Origin: Amphibalanus amphitrite
Taxonomy: Eukaryota; Arthropoda; Thecostraca; Balanomorpha; Balanidae
Reading direction: 5' to 3'
DNA: 64,000 nt
Assembly: GCF_019059575.1 (NCBI RefSeq)
Contig: NW_024882989.1
Coordinates: 90,498-154,497 of the forward strand
In this document: one piece after another, positions 1 to 12,727 of the stretch
How the letters are laid out: each line of letters opens with the position of its first letter
How positions within the stretch are numbered: position 1 is the stretch's first letter
Position numbers and translations under genes: made by a program
The notes under the pieces: generated by a model
Databases searched by the model: none
Told to the model about the DNA's origin: nothing
Seen by the model: the letters and a program-made list of their open reading frames with translations, nothing else

Positions 1-563
1 TTTCAGGTCAAGTTAGGTCAAGGTCAATTATATGTGTTTGTATGTCTGTGTGTGTCTGTGTGTATACTGATGTGTGCACCGATTGTTTTTGGGTCCATAT
101 TACATGAAATCATGATCTGAGAAGCTTTTACCAAAAATGCAGTCAAAAAACTTCACAAAAAGTAAATTCAGCTTGCCTAAAACGCAATTATCTTAGATGA
201 CCTAGGTTGACCTTGACCCTGACCTTGACCCCTGTACATCGTCGCACAACATGTTCCATGATAGGTGGGCGGTAAGACTGGCAAAAAAGGCCGAAATCAG
301 GGTGTCAAAAGCTCACAAGGCCCATGGCAAACGCAAGATGTTGAGAATTGGCCATTTGGGTCATGACATGACCTGAAAAACAAGGTCATATCTCCGAAAC
401 CAAAAATCACAGAAACTTGAAATTTTCAGTGGACATCCAGAAAGGATAGAGGAGCAGCTATACGAAAAATCAGCCTTCTAGCTCCAAAAATGTTGAGTAC
501 AGAGCAGAAAGACTACCTGGGGGGGGGGGTGGCAACCCCCCCCCATGTGCGGGCGAGGGTTAA
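1..563. mobile_element. TTAA-type inverted-repeat element, right end only
   Basis: This is the end of an element cut by the window edge. It finishes with a G-run/C-run palindrome at about 519-544, then a terminal GCGAGGG followed by TTAA (560-563). The body has repeated TGACCT/TGACCTTGACC motifs (about 192-231), as in the complete copies at 944-2124 and 2199-3226. It has no coding content and appears non-autonomous. Confidence 0.6.
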
Positions 564-943
564 AGCAGGATGAATCAGGAATTGACATGCATTACAAAAA
601 TAAGCATTTCGAAAAATCATAGGCGAATACAGGTTATGGAATTTGGAGGCACATGGAATACATAATCAATCGGATGTTTTGTTGGTGCTGTCACCAAAAC
701 GGGCTGGCAAATTAATAATCTTATTATAATACAAAAGCGTGTGATAAAATGACTGAAATTAGATTGAATATTCATAGGCGGCGTCAGGGCACCGAAGGTG
801 GGAGGTGACATTGACCTCTCCTTTTTCCTGGAACCGCATATGATCCGTTTCTTGTTCACTTCTAAAGCTGTTATACCTACAAATAATGTTGATATGCCTA
901 CATAATGAATAATTACAGTTATAATGCATCAGCATCGTGATCT
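564..943. other. Spacer between TTAA elements
   Basis: About 380 bases of AT-rich unique-looking DNA between two elements. I see no gene, splice signal or repeat structure in it. It may be intron or upstream DNA of the adenylyl cyclase locus. Confidence 0.5.
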
Positions 944-2124
944 TTAACCCGCGCGGGGCTGGGGGGGGGTAAATTTTACCCCCCCTCGCGAATTTTTGCG
1001 ATATCTCAAAAACGGCGGCGCGCAGCGCCGCCAAACTTTCAGTACCTTTTCTTACATCAATTTGACACGTTCCCTGAAAATTTGAGCGAAATCCGTCGGA
1101 AAATTTTTGAGAAATTGACGTTTTAGTGACGTCATGTTCGCCATTTTCGCCTCAAAAACGGCAAAAGTTCAAACGCCGCTAACATCTTCATTTTTAAAGG
1201 AATCAAGACGTAACAAAAAAGGTTATACGTAATTTTACTTTGTCTATCAAATGGCTATCTCGGTTTTTTGAAAATTTTGGATTTTGGCCTAATTTTTTTC
1301 AAAAAACTTACTTTTTTTGGGAAAATCATTATAAAATCCAAAATTTTGAGTCTATCGAAAAAAACGGAATATATGTCAGAGAGGTGGTCTATGTGCACCT
1401 ACATACCAAATTTTAGAAGAATCGGTTCAAAAATGTGGGAGTTATTCAAAATTTTATGACGTCACGACACACAAATTTTTTGAAAACTGACTTTTTTGGA
1501 AGTTCTAGACCTCGTACGGAAACAAAAATAGCACTATTCGATTCGCCGTGAAAAACTGCATCAGATAGACACCTTTTTAGGCCTTAACAACCAACTTCAA
1601 AATTTGACCTCACTTGACCTGACCTTGACCTGACCTCGACCTGAAATTCATCCAGAGGTGGTCCATATCACTTATTGAGTGTGTCTATTGAATTCTACGA
1701 TTAAAATGACCCATAAAACATGTGTCGCACATGCCCTTTCTATATTTTGTTTTTTGGTGACCTGACCTGACCTGACCTGACCTTGACCTTGACCTCTGAA
1801 TGATATTGTATGCAACGAATATTGTCTTGGTAGCCTATGAACACGTTTTGGGCGATCAGTCTCAGTCCATGACTCAATTCTTCGGCAACTACGGTGCAAG
1901 GCCGATACTGTAGAAACTTGCAATTTGTACCCTTGACCTGACCTTGACCTTGACCTCAAAATTTAAATTAAGTACATGTTTCTAGTAGTTCGTGATGAGA
2001 GCTTTCGATTGGCGTTTGAATTTTCCAAATCGGACCATTAGTTCGGGAGATAACAGGGGGGTAAAATTTACCCCCCCCCCAGCCCCGCGCGTTCGGCTGG
2101 AGACCCCAGCCCCGCGCGGGTTAA
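944..2124. mobile_element. Complete non-autonomous TTAA element (piggyBac/Kolobok-like), 1.18 kb
   Basis: The left end reads TTAA (944-947) then CCCGCGCGGGGCTGGG. The right end is the inverse, CCCAGCCCCGCGCGGG then TTAA (2121-2124). Immediately inside each end sits a palindrome of a G-run, a TAAA/TTTA core and a C-run (about 961-986 on the left, about 2057-2080 on the right). The interior has AGGTCA-type motifs, densest at 1758-1793 and again near 1610-1640 and 1935-1960. No transposase is encoded. A TTAA target duplication with CCC...GGG termini is typical of piggyBac; Kolobok also uses TTAA, so the superfamily is inferred. Confidence 0.8.
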
Positions 2125-2198
2125 CCAAATGACTCGCTTCACAAATTGGACCTCCCGATTCCCCATGCCCTGGAACCGCTCCTGATAAAGATATCAAC

Positions 2199-3226
2199 TT
2201 AACCCGCGCACCGACGGGGGTCTGCGCCAACTTCGCACCGACGGGGGGGGCGGATGACCGCCCCCCCCCCTGAGATCTCGAGAACGAAGCAAGATAGCGA
2301 CAAGCGGTAAACGGCATCGGATACGCACGGCCAAGATCTACAATTTTTACTAAGGTCATTTTCAGGTCAGGTCAAAGATGACGTCACAGGGGTCGAAAAA
2401 GTCAAAATAGCGGCGCTAGATATGGAGAGAGTTTTTCTCGAATAACTTTCGAATTAGTCAAGATAGGAACAAACTAAGGGCATCATCGTGATCCTCTCGT
2501 CAATCCGCATCAAATGATATATATGTTGACCTCGAAAGGTCAAGGTCAAAGGTTGACCTCAGGTCACGTGACCTCGAGGTCATCATGTATATCATTCGAT
2601 GCGTCTTGACGAGCTGAACACAATGAGACCATCCACGCGTCTGTATCTTGTTCATGTACGGAGTTATTGGCCAAAAACCTTTGGTGACCTTTGATGACGT
2701 CACATGACCTCACAGCTGCCCAACAGCAAAACAGACCTCAAGGTAGTGAAGTTTGATCGTATATGAAGTCATGTATGGTATATGGGGCCATTCCGACCCG
2801 TTTTAGTGGTAAAAACAGGGAGTTGATTTTTCCCCCTTTGACTTATAATGGGGAGGTCGCGAAATTGACCTGACCTTAGGTCACCGATATCAAAATTCCG
2901 AGATATACAAATTGTAGCTACTAATGACCTAATAATATCCTGCGACTTTCAAAGGCCTCCGACATCTACTGTAGCTCTGGCACGGTGACAAAGTTGCAAA
3001 AAAGTGACTTGAGGTTGGGTCATTCAAAGTGACCTGGTGACCTGACCTTAAAAGGTAGGAGGTTAAAACTTGCACACCATGTGTAAAATTGATGAGGTTA
3101 TAGTCATACCAAATTTCGCGGCGCTACGCGCCGCGGTTGTAGCGCCGCGGTTTTCCCGCTATTCGCGAAAACCCTCAGGGGGGGGGGGGGGGGCGGATAT
3201 CCGCCCCCCGTCGGTGCGAGGGTTAA
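2199..3226 (+). mobile_element. Complete non-autonomous TTAA element, 1.03 kb (copy A)
   Basis: The ends are TTAA (2199-2202) CCCGCGCACCGACGGGG and, inverted, CCCCGTCGGTGCGAGGG TTAA (3223-3226). The left subterminal palindrome core is CGGATGACCG and the right one is CGGATATCCG, each flanked by G and C runs. The body has many AGGTCA half-sites, for example around 2525-2580 and 3025-3052. It is nearly identical to the inverted copy at 55426-56445, so both are recent. There is no transposase ORF. Confidence 0.85.
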
Positions 3227-3606
3227 AATGTCCAGGAAAAGTGCCCACTGCCCAGCTTAGTTTTAAGAAAAGTCAGAAAATTTCAGCATCATAGCTCCAG
3301 CCGTTTCGAAGACATTCCCGAAAAGCATCAGGGATGGATGTAAACACCCCCCCCCCCCTGCCACTAATATGGTTAGCGGAACATCCGCTCTTTACCAATT
3401 GTGCGGCAATCGGCGATAGTTCTTGAACAGATCTTCACTCGTCGGCGGCCAGTCGTTACCTATCGCATGACGTACAGTCACCAGCACTTGCTACTAATCA
3501 CCTCGTTTTTGTTCAGCAGTTTGAAGACCGATCAATTCTCAGTCGCGCAAGATACGTCAAACGATCCGTTTGGTCCTCCGATTTTCGAATATCTTACTTG
3601 TTTTTG
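3227..3606. other. Spacer between TTAA elements
   Basis: About 380 bases containing a C-run near 3347-3359. No supportable gene was seen. Confidence 0.4.
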
Positions 3607-4803
3607 TATCCCGCGCCCTGGTGTGGGTCTGAGCCACCTTCGCCCTGGTGGGGGGGGGCCAAAATGACCCCCCCCCGTCTAACTCGAAAACGAAGAGGGC
3701 TAGGAAGACGCGGAAAAAAGCAAACGAAAGCCCATAACAAGTACGTTCGAAAGTATTTCGGTCATTTTTTCGCTAAGGTCAATATTGAGGTCGCTAGAGG
3801 TCATCATAGGTCAAATTTCAGTGTTTTCGGTGTTGCCGGACATATTCCGCTGTAGCTCGGAAACTAGAAGAGCTAGAGAGCCGCGGAAAAAAGCAATCGA
3901 TAGCTCTTTTCAAGCTCTTTCGCCAAGGTTCGTCAGATTTGACCTCAGCTCAACGGTTTGGCCTACAGAGGTCATGCAAGGTCAACTTGGCAAATTTCTT
4001 TGAAAATGTTTTTAACTATAGCATGCATTCACGAGAAAATAGAGAAACGATTCATGCACCATCGTGCTTGGCTCGTCGAGACGCGTCGAATGATATATAG
4101 TTTGACCTCGAAAGGTCATTTTGAAAATTTGACCTCAGGTCAAGGTCATGACCTTACCGAAATAGGTCATGCTGCATATCATTCGATCCGCATTGACGAG
4201 ACAAACACGATAAACGTCGAACGGAGTCTTTATCTCTATTCAATAACAAGTAAGTGCAGAAAAACCGCTGGTGACCTCTGGTGACCAGGGAGATGACCTA
4301 GCGTGACCTCAGCGAGGTCACAAGCAAATGGTTTCACATGGGCTGTGATTTGCTGACCCAAGACACTTCAATAACGAAATATAGGAACAATCACGCCCGA
4401 TTTAGCTGAAAAACAACTACTTTTCGATTCTCCCATTGACTTATAATGGGGAGCAGCGATGACCTGACCTGACCTTAGGTCACATTTATAAAAAATCCGA
4501 GATAGCCATTTTGTAGAGCTGGGTGACATCTTCAAGTACTGTAAATTCTACATCGATCGGATAAAAGCTGTGCCTTTGAGAGAGCTTTGAACTTTTTTAG
4601 AGGTGGTGTCAGTTTTGGTGACCTTGTGACCTGACCTGACCTGACCCGAACCCCCCAAAAAAGGACATGATGTAAAAATGTTGAATAAACAGCTATACAA
4701 AGTTTCAGGGCGCTAACTCAAGTGGTTTCTGAGTTATCGCTGAAAAACCACAGGGGGGGGGGGGGGCCAAAATGGCCCCCCCCACCAGGGCGAAGGGTAT
4801 ATT
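3607..4803. mobile_element. TTAA-family element with degraded target site, 1.2 kb
   Basis: It shares the family layout. The left end is CCCGCGCCCTGG, with a second CCTTCGCCCTGG copy and a G-run/CCAAAATG/C-run palindrome at about 3650-3676. The right end is the inverse, with GGGGGGCCAAAATGGCCCCCC at about 4754-4781 then CCAGGGCGAAGGG. The flanks read TAT rather than TTAA, so the target duplication has mutated or the insertion was atypical. The interior has AGGTCA arrays (4120-4150, 4619-4646) and a CTCCCATTGACTTATAATGG block also found in the other copies. Confidence 0.65.
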
Positions 4804-5536
<733 letters not shown>

Positions 5537-5776
5537 AAGACTGGAGGGAAGGGGTAACGACGGGAGGAGAGAAAAGAGAGAAAACTGAAAAGGAAAGCCA
5601 GAGAGGGTAAAATGAGAAACAAGGCAATGGGTAAATCAGTGAGAGGGAGCGAGATAGGAAATATCTAGTTGTGTCAGCTTGTTTCACATGTAAAATGTAA
5701 ATTTGCTTTCCATCATTACAGCTTGGGATTGGAAATTAAATCTTAGCATCCTTATGCAACCCACGTTGACGGGATG

Positions 5777-5928
5777 CAGTAGCGGCGGAACACCTACAAT
5801 TAAGGGGATGGGGCACTGCCGACTTTTGGTCCTATTATTTCCATGCAACGCTCATAGGGCTAATGTTGAAATGCCAAAATCAAAGGGGGTCACGGTGCCC
5901 CGGTGCCCTCCCCGTTCCGCCGCCTATG
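5777..5928. mobile_element. 152-bp MITE with exact 8-bp target duplication (hAT-like)
   Basis: The left end is CAGTAGCGGCGGAAC and the right end, read inverted, is CATAGGCGGCGGAAC. The element is flanked on both sides by the direct repeat ACGGGATG (5769-5776 and 5929-5936). An 8-bp duplication and CA-starting termini fit the hAT superfamily. There is no coding capacity. Its termini resemble those of the 3.2 kb element at 58074-61249. Confidence 0.85.
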
Positions 5929-6153
5929 ACGGGATGGGGACGCTTTTATGGTCGTCGTTGGGAGCTCGGGACTAATGGGGTCTGGGCTGGGGATGATGTT
6001 GAAGGTTTCGCAAATGTTTCATAAAAGAGATGCTATTTTTTGCACAACCTATTAAACATTTTTTTACGTTTGCTATGAAAATGTTAGGCCCAGTTCCTTC
6101 AAGATCAGGTCCACGACTTCACAGCTTACAACAGGGGCTAGCTAACATAACAA

Positions 6154-7073
6154 TTAACCTGCGCCGTGTTGGTGGCATGAACTTTCCATCGAGTGCTGGG
6201 GGGGGGGGGGGGCGTTTCACGCCCCTCCGTCTAACTCGGCTCCTGGGCCACGTAACGACACGCGGTAAGCGGCAATCGAAAGAGCGTCAAAAATAAGGAG
6301 GAAAACACTCGGTCATTTTAAGGTCAGGGCAAAGGTCAGGTCACCAGGGTTCAGCAAAGGTCAAATTTTGTTGATTTCAACGATTTCGAACAACTGACGG
6401 CTAACTCGGGAACCAATAGAGCTACAGCGCCGCGGAAAAGCGCATTCGATAGCTCTTTTAACGCTCTTTCGCCAACATGTCCTCAAATTTGACCTCAGAT
6501 CAACGGTTTAGCCCCATGAGGGCATCGCTCTGATTGACCTCAAATTTCACCTCAAATCAACGGTGTTTTCACCGCTCTAGCACGTCTCTGTCAAAAGTCA
6601 AAGAACTGCTGAAGACCTTTTTTGTCCTAAAATGACCTCAGGGGCACACACAGGGGTCACAGGTGCAATTTTCCGATTCAGTGTGTCATGTTTACCTATG
6701 GACCGATGTTTGAGAGGGTGTAGAACGAAATTCGTCCAAAAAAAAGGCGCATTTCAATTTTCTCCCATTGACTTATACCTAATGTAGCAGTCGCAAAATT
6801 GACCTGACCTTAGGTCACAGACATAAAAATCCGAGGTATCCATCTTATATACATACTGTTACCAAAAGGATTTACTGAAAGTTTCAAAGTGATCGCTCAG
6901 TCGGTGTAGCTACGGCGAGCTTTCGATTTTTTTCTGAGGTAAGGTCACTTGACGTTACCTGGTGATCTGACCTTGAATGACGCTACGCGTCGCGTCGCCG
7001 TTTTTGAGATATTCGCGAAAAACTTGAGGGGAAGGGCGTAAAACGCCCCCCCCCCCAGCACGGCGCGGGTGGT
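6154..7073. mobile_element. TTAA-family element with decayed right target site, 0.92 kb
   Basis: The left end is TTAA (6154-6157) CCTGCGCCGTG. The left palindrome is a G-run with CGTTTCACG and a C-run (about 6198-6225). The right palindrome has core GGCGTAAAACGCC (about 7036-7056), followed by CAGCACGGCGCGGG. The base group after the right end is TGGT, so the right TTAA has mutated. The interior has AGGTCA motifs and the CTCCCATTGACTTATA block. Confidence 0.7.
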
Positions 7074-9100
7074 CGACATAGTGACTCGGACTGAACAAAT
7101 GTCTTTAACGTTTCAACGGTTGAACAAGGTGAGAGGATTGAGGTAGGCTTGTATCGGATTTTCTTCTGCTTGTCGATAGTTTAGGTTGAAGTTAATTTTG
7201 CGAGCTGTCCATAATCATTCAAGAGGGTAATTCAGCTGCACATCGTTCGGGTTAAAAAAAAAATACCAAACATTCTCAAATTTTGCAGTAATGAGCCAGT
7301 AGTCTACGAATATATTCAAAAAACAATTAGAAAAAGAATAAGCGGACCGGTTTCATCTATCAAAGACTTCTTTAGCGCTTTTTCAAAAAAGTATAAGAAG
7401 AAAACTAGCACAGTGACAATCGTTTGAAATGAAATTGGATTCAGTAAGAACTAAGAACTTCATTGTCCGAAAACCGCTGATAGTTGATAGCTCAATGACA
7501 CTTAGAGCCGTGCATAAGAAGGCGTGAAAACACTCTCCTCATCTCGTTCTATTACGAGAGGACCATGTCATGGCGTGAGAAAGGTGTTCTCAAAATAAAT
7601 GACACTGTATGAGTGAATAAATATTCCACGCCCCCTTGGGCTATTGACGGACCCTACCACCTGATTGGGTGGTGCAGCCGTTTCGCCCTCCACCTGAGAT
7701 CTCGGAAAGTTACCGACCGATTTTAAACATTCAAAGAGCGTTCGATAGCCCCACCAGGGAACTACCTTGTTACCAGGTTTCGTTGACCTAGGTGCAACCC
7801 ATGACGTCACAAGTCAGGTCAAAGGTCGCATTTTTTCCCCGATTTAGTCTAAGGAATGCGTTACAGTCAGTTAACACATCAAATAAAAGGCATGTTATCG
7901 AAAAACATCGATGGAGCGTTGGTTGTCTAATACATATGTTGCCTAAAGAGGTCATTGATGCCAGGTCGGTTCACAGAGGTCAGGTCACTAAGGGTCACAA
8001 TATGAACCCAACTATGCTAGGGTCGTGCGATACATGTTTTATGGCCAATTTTACATTTAAAATTCAATGGTGTGGGCTAGACGGCTAAGGCCAGTTTAGA
8101 TTACATTCTGGTGGAGTTCAGTCAAGGTCAGGTCAAAGAAGGTCAAATTTCAAAGTTGATATTTTGCATAAAAGGGGTATCTACTCGACGCAGCTCATCA
8201 CAGGAAATCCAGTGGTGGTCTTTGGCTTGCTTTGTGTGTTCTGCGACGGCTAAAAATTGAAATTGAAACTTTTACGTAATAAATTTTAAATAGTTATTTT
8301 TTTGCCATAACTTTGCTAAAAATGGAGCTATCGAGTTTAAGTTTGGCATATCTAGAGCAGATAGTTATATAACATAAATTTCAGTTTTAATCTTGAAAGT
8401 TGTTGGTATTTTGAGGGTATTATACTTCTATAGTTTTGATGGTCAAAATCAATTTTTGTTTGGAAATAAGAGTTAGCAGTTTGGTAGCGCTGTTTATTTG
8501 ACATCTTGTTAATCTTAAATATTTTTCGTTATCTTCGAAACGGTAAGCGTGACAGCTCTTCCCGCTAAACCTTTTATTGAGTCGAAAATGACGGAACATG
8601 ACATCCCTCTGACGTCATTTGTGACTAACCTTTCATAAGAGCTCTGGAAAAATTTGGTCACAAGGTGTAAAAATGATGCCCGGAGGGATCTTGAAAGTTT
8701 GGTGGCGACATTTGCTATACTTTAGGACAAGGCCTTAAATACACTTTAGGAGATATCGACTGAAAAGGAGAGAGGGGGCCGTTTCGCGCCGCTCTTCCCC
8801 CCCCCCCCTCAACGGGGCTTTCAGTTGCTGCTCTCACAGAACTCTTGGTTATATTACAACGTAGTGGAATTGCAAGTGGCAATATGAGCTTCCTGCCAGC
8901 GCCGGACCAGAGTTTAAACATGCAGGCTGAATTTTAACATTTAACTTTTGAATTTTTAAACCGTTGAGCTTTTTAGAAGTTGTATAAAATGTTCAGCTCC
9001 TTTTTTGGTCCATCACAGCGGGCTTGTATGTCATTTGTCAACCAAAATCGAATTAAAAACTTTTTATTTGGCCTGGCTACCTCGCCAACTTCTTAACTGG
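7074..9100. other. AT-rich non-coding DNA with a decayed TTAA-element relic
   Basis: No gene was recognised. About 7630-8820 resembles an old copy of the TTAA family: a CACCTGAGATCTCGG block near 7691, AGGTCA motifs at 7815-7830, 7978-7990 and 8120-8150, and a C-run at 8797-8808 near the far end. Clean termini are gone. Confidence 0.4.
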
Positions 9101-12100
9101 ATCGTTTAGTAGCTTTTGATTGGGCACTGCCCACGTTGTCTGTCAAACTTTTCGTGTCAACGAGAAGAGGCTGCTGACATCGGTTGTCGCGGTTGGATAA
9201 TACCAATCCACGTCCCAGTGGCTGCTCGATCGCACTTTCCCTGGCCCCTCTCCCACCAGGCTAGACTTTGCCCGGCACAGCCGTCGCCTCAGTGTCTCGG
9301 GCGGTGACCCGTTCAAAGGGGCTCACAATTCGTATGGTGCCGTGGCTCTCAAACCAATACAGAACAGTGAAACGCAAAGGCTCACTTTCCATATAAGGCG
9401 AACGGCTGATTCTGGCGCCGGGGCTTCATTCATGCTAAGGCGCCCAATCACAGCGCCGCATTTCAGTTAGTGTCGGGCGCAAAAGCTACTATGCTCCGCC
9501 CCTCCATCACGTGACCCTGCCCTCACGTGGCCTCAGTCACGTGGTGTTTCCACCTCTTGGCGCATGGCGGCGCTAGTCTCGCAGGGGCGGTGGTAGCTTG
9601 CTCCCCCGCCGTCCGGGGGTGATGGGTAGCAACTGCTGGTGACTGTACTCATGGATGTTACCGAGTTTCGCACGTCATTCGTGCGATTCATGCCCCAATT
9701 TTTTCTTGGTTCAGCAAACTTCATACGATGGTCTGCCACCTCTTGTGCGATTAGTCGTACGATGATTGCCGACCCGTTATATATGTGACCGTAATTACGA
9801 TGGATCTGCAGCATTCGGTGATGGTCGGCGGTGGTCGGCAGTTATTTGGGTCGTGGGCGGTCGTAAGTGGTCGCAACGCCTAGTGGGACCGGGGCTTTAG
9901 TGTAAACCCCCCAGAGGATGGTAACAGACTCACAGACGCTTGCTTCAGAAGCTTCACGAAGCTTCTGTTAACCGGAGCTCACCAACTAAAAAAACATGCT
10001 TCAAGAGCAACAATGTATATTTGGCTTCCGTACAAACAATACGAGGGGCACACCAGCCATGAACATTGTGAGACTCTTCACTTATGCATACGAATTTATA
10101 CGAAGCGTTCAGCAATGCACAAGCGGCAAATAAACACCACGATACAACTTGAATGCACTTTGAATGTGAATACAAGACATTCAGCGCCCTCATATTGGAT
10201 AAGGCACAGCGCACAATATTTGAAGAGAGCGACGGCGTTCCTGGGTGGTCGCCCGTCTGCGTGAGATAATGAGACTGGATCACTACAGTGCAAGGCTTTT
10301 TCGAAGTCACCAACAAAATGCATAAGCTTGTAGCATCACAACAAAATTAATGTACGTACTCACAACCTAGGCCACGTGGCCGTGCACGGGGTCCTGTTAA
10401 CCAGGTCAAATTAGCACCACTCAACGGCATGCAATGCTCTAGCACATCGGTACTTACAATAAAATGTCCATGCAGACTCAGAGGCTCTATAGGCGATGAA
10501 CAACACGCAAGCACAATCACCAACGGCCACGCCGCGCGGCACCGACACTGCTCACATCCGCTCTCGGAGACCAACGGCCGAAAACTGACAGATGCGCGCG
10601 GCCTTCAAACCGCAAACGGCCGATCTCGTTTCTGATTGGCTGAGTGATTCCATTTCAAATATCATCTTCACGAGGGTAAACAAGATCCACGCATGAAACG
10701 ACTATCTGTACACGAGTCACGATACCCAGAAGGAAAGAGTTTTCGTGATGTTCTGGATCGCGAGAGTAATATTGATATTTACATGGTAATAATACTCTTC
10801 GCTGGCGAATAAGTTCATATTAACCACGTACCGTTACTATGCACATAATGGTAGCAAAGAGTTACCCTTTCAATATACTCTTATCTTGCTGGTTTGATGA
10901 AAATGAACCCTCCAGGAGGTAGTAAAAAAGTTTTGACGCGCGTTTGATGATACATTTTATGAAAGGTCACTTTTCGTGTTGTTTGCACTCAAAAGTGAAA
11001 GCTATGTGCAGGGTAAATCAGTGGCATCTTTTCCGGTAGAAGGTATATAATCCCAATTTTTGTCAGATTAAAGACTGTGAGTGTTGCCATTCACCATGAA
11101 TGGGTGGGCCTGTGACCTGTGCTAGAAAATCCCCGTTTTGTACCGCATTATCAGTTCCAGGTATCGTCTTCCTGTAACCATAGAAGCACGCAGGTAAACT
11201 GTCTGTGCTGCACCTCGTCTTTAGACTTACAAAAGCTGCGATCCAGGTCGTTTGCAAACGGACGGAGTTTTATACGGCCCGTAACATATGAACCTGCGAT
11301 TATTTTAGGTGTGAAAGCTGATTTTCCAGCCCTCAGTTTAACAAGGGAGGGTGTGTTATCTCCATGAATTTTTCTTGTCCCGAGCACCATGTTCTTATCA
11401 GGTTCAGTAACAGCGTTCATTGAATATTGTTTCCACCAATAGACGCTGCTTACTGCTCGTTATACCGTGCAGACGGAGGCACCGCTCGGTCTTCAAAGGA
11501 TTGCAGTCTAAAGGCTTAACCGGCTGCGGTGCTGCGCCCGTCCTTGAACCAGTCTTATCCAGTCCAACTGATCCCTTTGGCCAATCTGGGCCATTCCGAC
11601 GATTAATTCGTCAGTCTAACCTTGCCCAGTGTACCCCTCTTTGACTCGATCATTTGCACGGACTAGGCAGAAGTCTGGCCCATGAAATTTTACCATTCCC
11701 TCTGTCCACCTTGACGCTGTTGCTCAAGGAACAATAGCGTCAGTTGATCGTCTCTGACCCTCCCTCGGACCCTCCCCACTGGGGAAGCTGACGACTGTTG
11801 CCATGGCTGGCTCTGGTGACATTGAGACTTTATAGACTGTCATTGAGCCGTCTGGGCCCGGTGCACCGGCTGATGTCATCGTTCTGAAGCCGGGCGGAGA
11901 CGCCAACATTTTTATTGACTGTCGCGAGGCGACGAGCATTTACCACATTTGTGAGGCTGCATGAATGATGACAGGCATTGCTGGTTCCTTTATATTCTAT
12001 TCATATAGAAATTGATAGAAATAAACGGCTTGAAATTCCCGACTAACACATTTGAATCTCTGTGAGGTGTGCTTGTTCCCACAATACCGACTAAAAAACA

Positions 12101-12175
12101 GTCAGTCTAAAAACAGTCACTCCACTACAGTTTTACCCCTTCCTTTCAAGTGACCGGCGTCTCTCCTTCCCACAG
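9101..12175. other. Non-coding region upstream of the cyclase exon
   Basis: No exon was recognised on either strand, including the expected preceding cyclase exon. A small near-palindrome of AGAAGCTTC and GAAGCTTCT lies at about 9949-9968. Short open frames at 10096-10574 and 11724-11939 (- strand) match no family I know. This is probably the last intron of the adenylyl cyclase, or its upstream DNA. Confidence 0.4.
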
Positions 12176-12448
12176 ATCCTGGAGTGCCAGGGATTCGCCA
12201 TCGAGTCTCGAGGCGTGATCCAGGTGAAGGGGAAGGGACAGATGGAGACGTACTTCGTCAACGAGTACACGGGCACGTGCATGCGGCACCGACTGTGCCC
12301 GGCGGCGGCGACGGAGGGCGAGGACCCGGCGGCCGTCAGTCGACAGGGCAGCACACGCCGCAACCTGGCCTCGGTGGTGTACGGCATGGTGCAGAACCGA
12401 CGGCGGATGACTCTGCGCTCAGGTCAGGTGATACCGGCCAGTCTGTGA
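12176..12448 (+). CDS. Class III adenylyl cyclase, terminal coding exon (partial gene)
   Basis: The exon follows a clear acceptor (pyrimidine tract then CACAG, ending at 12175) and reads 90 codons to a TGA at 12446-12448. Its first 30 residues contain ESRGVIQVKGKGQMETYFVN, the end of the second catalytic (C2) domain of membrane adenylyl cyclases, where the RG-x-VKGKG-x-M-x-TY block precedes the C-terminal tail. Such enzymes turn ATP into cAMP at the plasma membrane downstream of G proteins. The remaining residues are a family-unlike Arg-rich tail ending in IPASL. The reading frame assumes a phase-0 acceptor. The upstream catalytic exons were not found, so the preceding intron is either very long or leaves the window. 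The subtype (2/4/7-like or 9-like) cannot be decided. Guanylyl cyclases share the fold but usually differ in this block. Confidence 0.85.
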   Translation: MLECQGFAIESRGVIQVKGKGQMETYFVNEYTGTCMRHRLCPAAATEGEDPAAVSRQGSTRRNLASVVYGMVQNRRRMTLRSGQVIPASL

Positions 12449-12607
12449 GACCGGCCGACGGCCCGAGCGGCCACCTCTCTCCCTCCGTCTCTTTCTTAGC
12501 TTCTCCCTCACCGCCTTCTTGTCGACCTTTCTCTCTTTCACTCCATTTCTTTTTCTGCCCCCGCTTTATCCCTCTCCCTTTCTTTCTGTTTCTCCTCTTC
12601 CAGTCTC

Positions 12608-12727
<120 letters not shown>

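Noticed and set aside
10096..10574. Small - strand frames as exons or a transposase remnant
   Set aside because: No family recognised and no consistent splice chain.
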